This document shows, piece by piece, positions 59,757-64,000 of a DNA stretch of 64,000 nt. The stretch is taken from positions 159,513 to 223,512 of the forward strand of contig CAMYLV010000010.1 of NCBI GenBank assembly GCA_947259495.1. The letters run 5' to 3'. Every line of letters begins with the position of its first letter. Positions within the stretch are counted from its first letter, which is position 1. The translations under genes and the position numbers were made by a program. This DNA is from an uncultured Desulfobacterales bacterium (GTDB taxonomy: Bacteria > Desulfobacterota > Desulfobacteria > Desulfobacterales > JAHEIW01). Under the pieces are notes generated by a model, which did not search any database, had not been told where the DNA came from, and saw only the letters and a list, made by a program, of their open reading frames with translations.

Positions 59757-61041
59757 TTAAGCTTCAAACAGCTTGGCCAGCTGAGAAATGCAGTCGTCAA
59801 AGGTGCTTGTTTCGTCGATGTCCTGCCTTAAATAGCGATTGATCTTTTCAATCATCGCAATGGCATAATCGATTTTAGCGTTGCTGCCGGCGACATAAGC
59901 GCCAATGTTAATCAAATCTTCGGCCTTGCGATAGGTGGCCAAAACTTCCTTTAATTTTCGGGCGTACTGTTTTTGGTCCGAATCAATGATATCTTCCATC
60001 ACCCGGCTGATGCTGCCGAGGACATCGATGGCCGGATAATGTGCCTGGTTGGCTAAATCCCGTGAGAGGTTGATATGACCATCGAGAATGGAACGCAGGG
60101 CATCGGCAATAGGTTCGTTGGTGTCATCACCTTCCACCAGGACGGTATACAGTCCGGTGATGGTGCCTCTGTTGGCGGAGGTTCCCGCCCGTTCACATAA
60201 TTTGGGCAAAAGCGTGAATACCGATGGTGTATACCCCTTGGTGGTCGGCGGCTCGCCCAATGCCAGCCCAATTTCACGCTGGGCCATGGCAAAGCGGGTG
60301 ACCGAATCCATCATTAAATTGACGTGGTGGCCCTGATCGCGAAAGAATTCAGCAATGGCGGTCGCAATAAATGCGCCTCGCATGCGGATCAGCGGCAGAT
60401 GGTCAGATGTCGCCACTACAATCACCGAACGCTTAAGGCCTTCCGGGCCGAGTTCTTTTTCGATAAATTCATTGACTTCACGACCGCGCTCGCCGATCAG
60501 GGCAATCACGTTTACATCGGCGGCCGTTTTACGGGCGATCATGCCCAACAACACGCTTTTGCCCACTCCAGAGCCGGCAAAAATACCGATTCGTTGGCCG
60601 CAGCCCAGGGTTAACAAACCATTAATGGCCCGGATACCTAAATCAAGCGGTTGGGTTATCCGTTGGCGGGACAGGGGGTTGACGGGCGTCCCGTAAATGG
60701 GATATTCGCATTCAACCGCAATCGGCCCTTTGTTATCGATGGGATTGCCGAGTCCATTGATAACCCGCCCCAAAAGCCCGGAACCGACCGGAATGAATGC
60801 TCGCTGCTGTCGGGCAACGATCGGGCACCCGGGACCGATGCCCCGCATTTCCTCCAGGGGCATCATCATGACCTTATTGTCCCGGAATCCCAAAACCTCT
60901 GCCGTTATCTTGCGCAGCGGACAGCGGACCTTGGGCTTCGATGACCAGACCCACAATATTGGTCACTTGCCCACTGGCCTGAATGGTGCAGGTCGAATCC
61001 AGACATCGGCGATATTTATTCAGATGTAAGGTCGTTGCCAT
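59757..61041 (-). CDS. fliI: Flagellum-specific ATP synthase FliI, N-terminal frameshift at about 60915-60931
   Basis: Main ORF 59757-60956 has GIFAGSGVGKSVLLGMIAR. N-terminus MATTLHLNKYRRCLDSTCTIQASGQVTNIVGLVIEAQGP (from ATG 61041, just downstream of fliH) is in another frame. Confidence 0.85.
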
Positions 61042-61047
61042 CGTTGC

Positions 61048-61830
61048 TTATTCGAATTCCTGTTTCGGCTGTTCAAACTGGGCCTGGAATGCTTCTTCAA
61101 TCGCCTCAAATTGTTTTTCAATGCGCGCGTCGATGTCTCCCCTGTCGGTCTCAATTAAACAGCCCCCGCTTTGAATCGAATCTTCGGCCTCAAAGCGAAC
61201 ATGATCAAAATTTTGAAAAAAGTGGGTAAATTGAGATTGGGTGTCTTCAATAAATCGAAGATCGTGCGGGTTGAATTTGATCTTTATTTTCCCGGGATTG
61301 TCAATGCGACCCAAGGCCTCCCGCGCAACGCAGGCAACCGTTTCCTGGGTGGTTTTGATCTCGTGACAGACGATTTTTTTGGCAATCGACAAAGCCAGAT
61401 GCGTCACTTCTTTTTCAATTTCCTCATGAATTTCGGCGCGAATATTTTGCAATTGCTCAAGAGCGCGCTCTAGACTGCCAATAACCGCCTCCGCTTTTTT
61501 CGACCCGGACTCAAAACCAACTCTTTTACCTTCTAGAAAACCCTTTTGAAAGGCGCTTTCTTTAGTCTTATCCATCGCAGTTCCTTGATCTGTGACCGGC
61601 GTTTCTGCTATTTCTGAAACAGGCAGATCCGCTGCACAGGTCGCATCCGGATCGATATTTTTAAAATGCGAGCGTTTAAATTCACGGTTGTTTGCCCGGC
61701 GATCACTGTCATCGGGGGTTTCATCCACCGGGATATTGGGAAAATAATGCAGGCGAAAACCTTCCACCAGCGCTTGCGGTCCCTTTTTAATAGGGTCAGT
61801 CAATGATATCATCTCCTCGGCGACCGGCAA
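61048..61830 (-). CDS. fliH: Flagellar assembly protein FliH
   Basis: FQKGFLEGKRVGFESGSKKAEAVIGSLERALEQL...ALSIAKKIVCHE; position upstream of fliI. Exact start uncertain (61830 TTG or internal). Confidence 0.88.
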   Translation of the reverse strand: MPVAEEMISLTDPIKKGPQALVEGFRLHYFPNIPVDETPDDSDRRANNREFKRSHFKNIDPDATCAADLPVSEIAETPVTDQGTAMDKTKESAFQKGFLEGKRVGFESGSKKAEAVIGSLERALEQLQNIRAEIHEEIEKEVTHLALSIAKKIVCHEIKTTQETVACVAREALGRIDNPGKIKIKFNPHDLRFIEDTQSQFTHFFQNFDHVRFEAEDSIQSGGCLIETDRGDIDARIEKQFEAIEEAFQAQFEQPKQEFE

Positions 61831-61945
61831 TGATTAACTCTCCTTTGGTTTCCATCTCCTGAATGATATTGGTAATATTTTGCTGCGCATCGGTAACTTC
61901 TTTCATGCGCACCGGTCCCATATCTTCTATTTCTTCTTCATGGTT
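61796..61945 (-). pseudogene. fliG: Out-of-frame C-terminal remnant of fliG
   Basis: Other-frame translation EEEIEDMGPVRMKEVTDAQQNITNIIQEMETKGELIIAGRRGDDIID* corresponds to the FliG C-terminal end (MGPVRLxxVxxAQxxIVxIIRxLE). Confidence 0.8.
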
Positions 61946-62658
61946 TCGACCCTGCGAAACAGTTTCTGAACGCCGCGGTCATCAACCAACAGGATATCTT
62001 CAAACACAAACATGCGTCGTTTGACCTGTGCCGCTATTTCCATGTCAGCCTCTTCCAGCTCATTTAGGATCAATTCGCTGGATATCTCATCGGTCTGATT
62101 TAACATTTCAGCCAGACGATCAACGCCACCCGTGACATTCGAAATGGAATTTTGTTTGGTTTTTAAAATCTCTTTCAAAACCGCATTGACTTCATCGACG
62201 ATGGCGGCTGTCACCTTATCCAGATTCACGACCCGCATCGCCACCTCTGTTTTAATTTCATCCGGCAATTTGCCGATCACATCACTGGCCACACTGGTTT
62301 TAAGATGCACCAGAATAATGGCGATCGTCTGCGGTTGTTCATCTTTGATCAGGTTAAAAATTTGATCGGCGCCCAGCGAAGTGATGGCCTGAAGACCGCT
62401 GGTTTCAGCATCTGAATCGCCGGCAGCGACAGATGATGTCACCTGTTTTGGTTTATAGCGCTGGGCCACAGCGGCAAATTCTCTGGCGACCTGCTCGACA
62501 ACCTCGGGAGAAATGGTCCGGATTTGCGATAGATGATTACGAATGCGTTCTTTTTCCGATTGACTCAACCGCTGAAGCAGTCGATCGGCCAGTGGTTTAC
62601 CCAGCGCGTGAATCAGAATGGCCGCTTTTACCGGCCCCGTTATGCCTTTTGAATCCAT
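61927..62658 (-). CDS. fliG: Flagellar motor switch protein FliG, C-terminally truncated
   Basis: FNLIKDEQPQTIAIILVHL and IAAQVKRRMFVFEDILLVDDRGVQKLFRRVET then MKKK*; shorter than a typical FliG. Confidence 0.9.
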   Translation of the reverse strand: MDSKGITGPVKAAILIHALGKPLADRLLQRLSQSEKERIRNHLSQIRTISPEVVEQVAREFAAVAQRYKPKQVTSSVAAGDSDAETSGLQAITSLGADQIFNLIKDEQPQTIAIILVHLKTSVASDVIGKLPDEIKTEVAMRVVNLDKVTAAIVDEVNAVLKEILKTKQNSISNVTGGVDRLAEMLNQTDEISSELILNELEEADMEIAAQVKRRMFVFEDILLVDDRGVQKLFRRVETMKKK

Positions 62659-62706
62659 GCGTTTCGATACCTAAATATGAACATATAAATGTGCGCAATC
62701 AATGCC

Positions 62707-64000
62707 CTATTCTTCTTTCAACCAGTCTCGCATCACGCCCACTGATGCGTCGTTGTCCCGGGTTATCAATTGCGATATCTCATCTTTAAACGCTAGCTGT
62801 TTCGGATCAGCGCCGTATTCATTTTCCAGCTCTCCGACGGTTTTGGGAAGCTGCCGCAGAATCTCAGCGTCACCGGCCGGCTGTGCTGTCAGCCATTTGA
62901 TCAGAGGTTTAACCACGAACACAAAAGATAGAAGCAAAAACAAACTCAAAAACGTATATTTAAAATAAGGCCTATACTTCTTCAAATGCACCAGCCAGCG
63001 ATCCACTGTCGATTCGGCCTCTGATTGTGCGATTTGCGCCGTTTCAAAGGGGATGTTGACAACCTCTACTTGATCGCCGCGATCGGCATCAAAATTGACC
63101 GCCCGCTTGACAAGGTTTTCGATTTGGGTCAGTTCCTCGGACGAGCGGGGTACATAGGACAATTCATTTTTACCGGCTGCGGTCGCATTTGACTGATAGG
63201 TGCCATCGACCAGGACAGCCACCGAGATGCGTTCAATACCACCGACCGGCTCCAAGGTGCGACTGGTCAACTTGCCAATCTCATAATTTACGGTTCGATC
63301 CTGCTTCGCAAAAGTGGTATTTTCGTCATCCGTGCTTTGGTTGAGGGCTGCACTGGTTTCGGGCAGATTTGATTGAATTCCGGGTATGCCCTTGGGAATG
63401 GGATCGTTTTCTTTTGCCGTTTCATTGAAGGTTTGTTCGCTGCGTACAACTTGATTTTCCGGCAAAAACCGCTCCTCGGTCATTTCATGCTGCTTAAAAT
63501 TCAACGCGCAGGACACACGCACGATGGCCCGGTTGGCACCCAGGGCCTTTTCCAGCATCGACAGGACCCGATTCTCCAGCTTGCGTTCGACATTGACCTG
63601 ATGGTCGAGTTGATCCGTACTGAGCGTCGTCATGCCTGAAGGGTCGTTGTGGCCGGTTAACAATCTACCGTTGCTGTCGACCACGGTAACTTTTGCTGGG
63701 CTCAAGCGCGATACGCTCGAAGACACAAGGTGCACAATGCCTTGAACCTGCTGCGGCGAAAGCCATTTGCCGTGATTCAATTTTAAGACAACTGAGGCGG
63801 AAGCCGATTCTTCCGCTTCGATAAAAAGCGATTTTTCCGGCATCACGATATGCACGCGGCAGCTGTCCACCTCCTCAAAGCCGTTGATAGTTCGGACGAG
63901 CTCGCCCTGCAGCGCTCTTTGATAGTTAACATTTTGCGCAAATTCGGTCATACCGAGTTTGGTATTGTCAAAGAGCTCAAAACCCATGCTTCCGCCCAAG
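62707..64000 (-). CDS. fliF: Flagellar M-ring protein FliF, C-terminal part (runs off window edge)
   Basis: TEFAQNVNYQRALQGELVRTINGFEEVDSCRVHIVMPEKSLF; C-terminal TM and FliG-binding tail. Confidence 0.96.
   Translation of the reverse strand, partial: LGGSMGFELFDNTKLGMTEFAQNVNYQRALQGELVRTINGFEEVDSCRVHIVMPEKSLFIEAEESASASVVLKLNHGKWLSPQQVQGIVHLVSSSVSRLSPAKVTVVDSNGRLLTGHNDPSGMTTLSTDQLDHQVNVERKLENRVLSMLEKALGANRAIVRVSCALNFKQHEMTEERFLPENQVVRSEQTFNETAKENDPIPKGIPGIQSNLPETSAALNQSTDDENTTFAKQDRTVNYEIGKLTSRTLEPVGGIERISVAVLVDGTYQSNATAAGKNELSYVPRSSEELTQIENLVKRAVNFDADRGDQVEVVNIPFETAQIAQSEAESTVDRWLVHLKKYRPYFKYTFLSLFLLLSFVFVVKPLIKWLTAQPAGDAEILRQLPKTVGELENEYGADPKQLAFKDEISQLITRDNDASVGVMRDWLKEE

Noticed and set aside
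61927-61945. Programmed -1 frameshifting to explain the fliG frame change (AAGAAGAAATAG)
   Set aside because: No canonical slippery heptamer, and frameshifting would still leave about 30 conserved residues missing.
1-64000. CRISPR arrays, transposases, prophage, toxin-antitoxin or defence islands
   Set aside because: No regular spacer-repeat array and no recognisable transposase, integrase (other than XerC-like), phage or defence proteins were seen.

Overview
The window looks like a chromosomal segment of a deltaproteobacterial (Desulfobacterota-like) genome; this lineage call is inferred from gene content only. Left part (1-26 kb): arginine biosynthesis (argG fragment, argF, argD, argB), hslUV, xerC, a HAD-like protein, a repeat-rich Rho-N-domain protein, an SPFH/NfeD pair, a family 4 uracil-DNA glycosylase, coaBC, nucleotide-sugar genes (fcl, gmd, UDP-glucuronate decarboxylase-like, rfbC, rfbD), tRNA-Arg(CCT), a sigma54 activator, a lone receiver protein, a PilZ protein, an MBL-fold hydrolase and an HDOD protein. 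Right part (29-64 kb): a large, mostly minus-strand flagellar cluster from flgL to fliF. Most notable: (1) a candidate sigma54-dependent sRNA of about 84 nt (27598-27681). It has a consensus -24/-12 promoter, a perfect 9-bp hairpin presenting an anti-Shine-Dalgarno loop (UCCUCCUUU), a second ACCUCC motif and a strong intrinsic terminator. It lies divergent from an unusual HTH/cysteine-rich/PAS-like regulator. (2) Lesions in two flagellar genes: fliG lacks about 30 codons in its torque-generating C-terminal region and changes frame, and fliI has an N-terminal frameshift at a tandem 7-bp repeat. (3) A dispersed hairpin repeat family with at least five full or partial copies. (4) A CheD with the catalytic His replaced by Arg and a second MotB-like protein lacking the proton-binding Asp. 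No CRISPR array, transposase, prophage or rRNA was seen.
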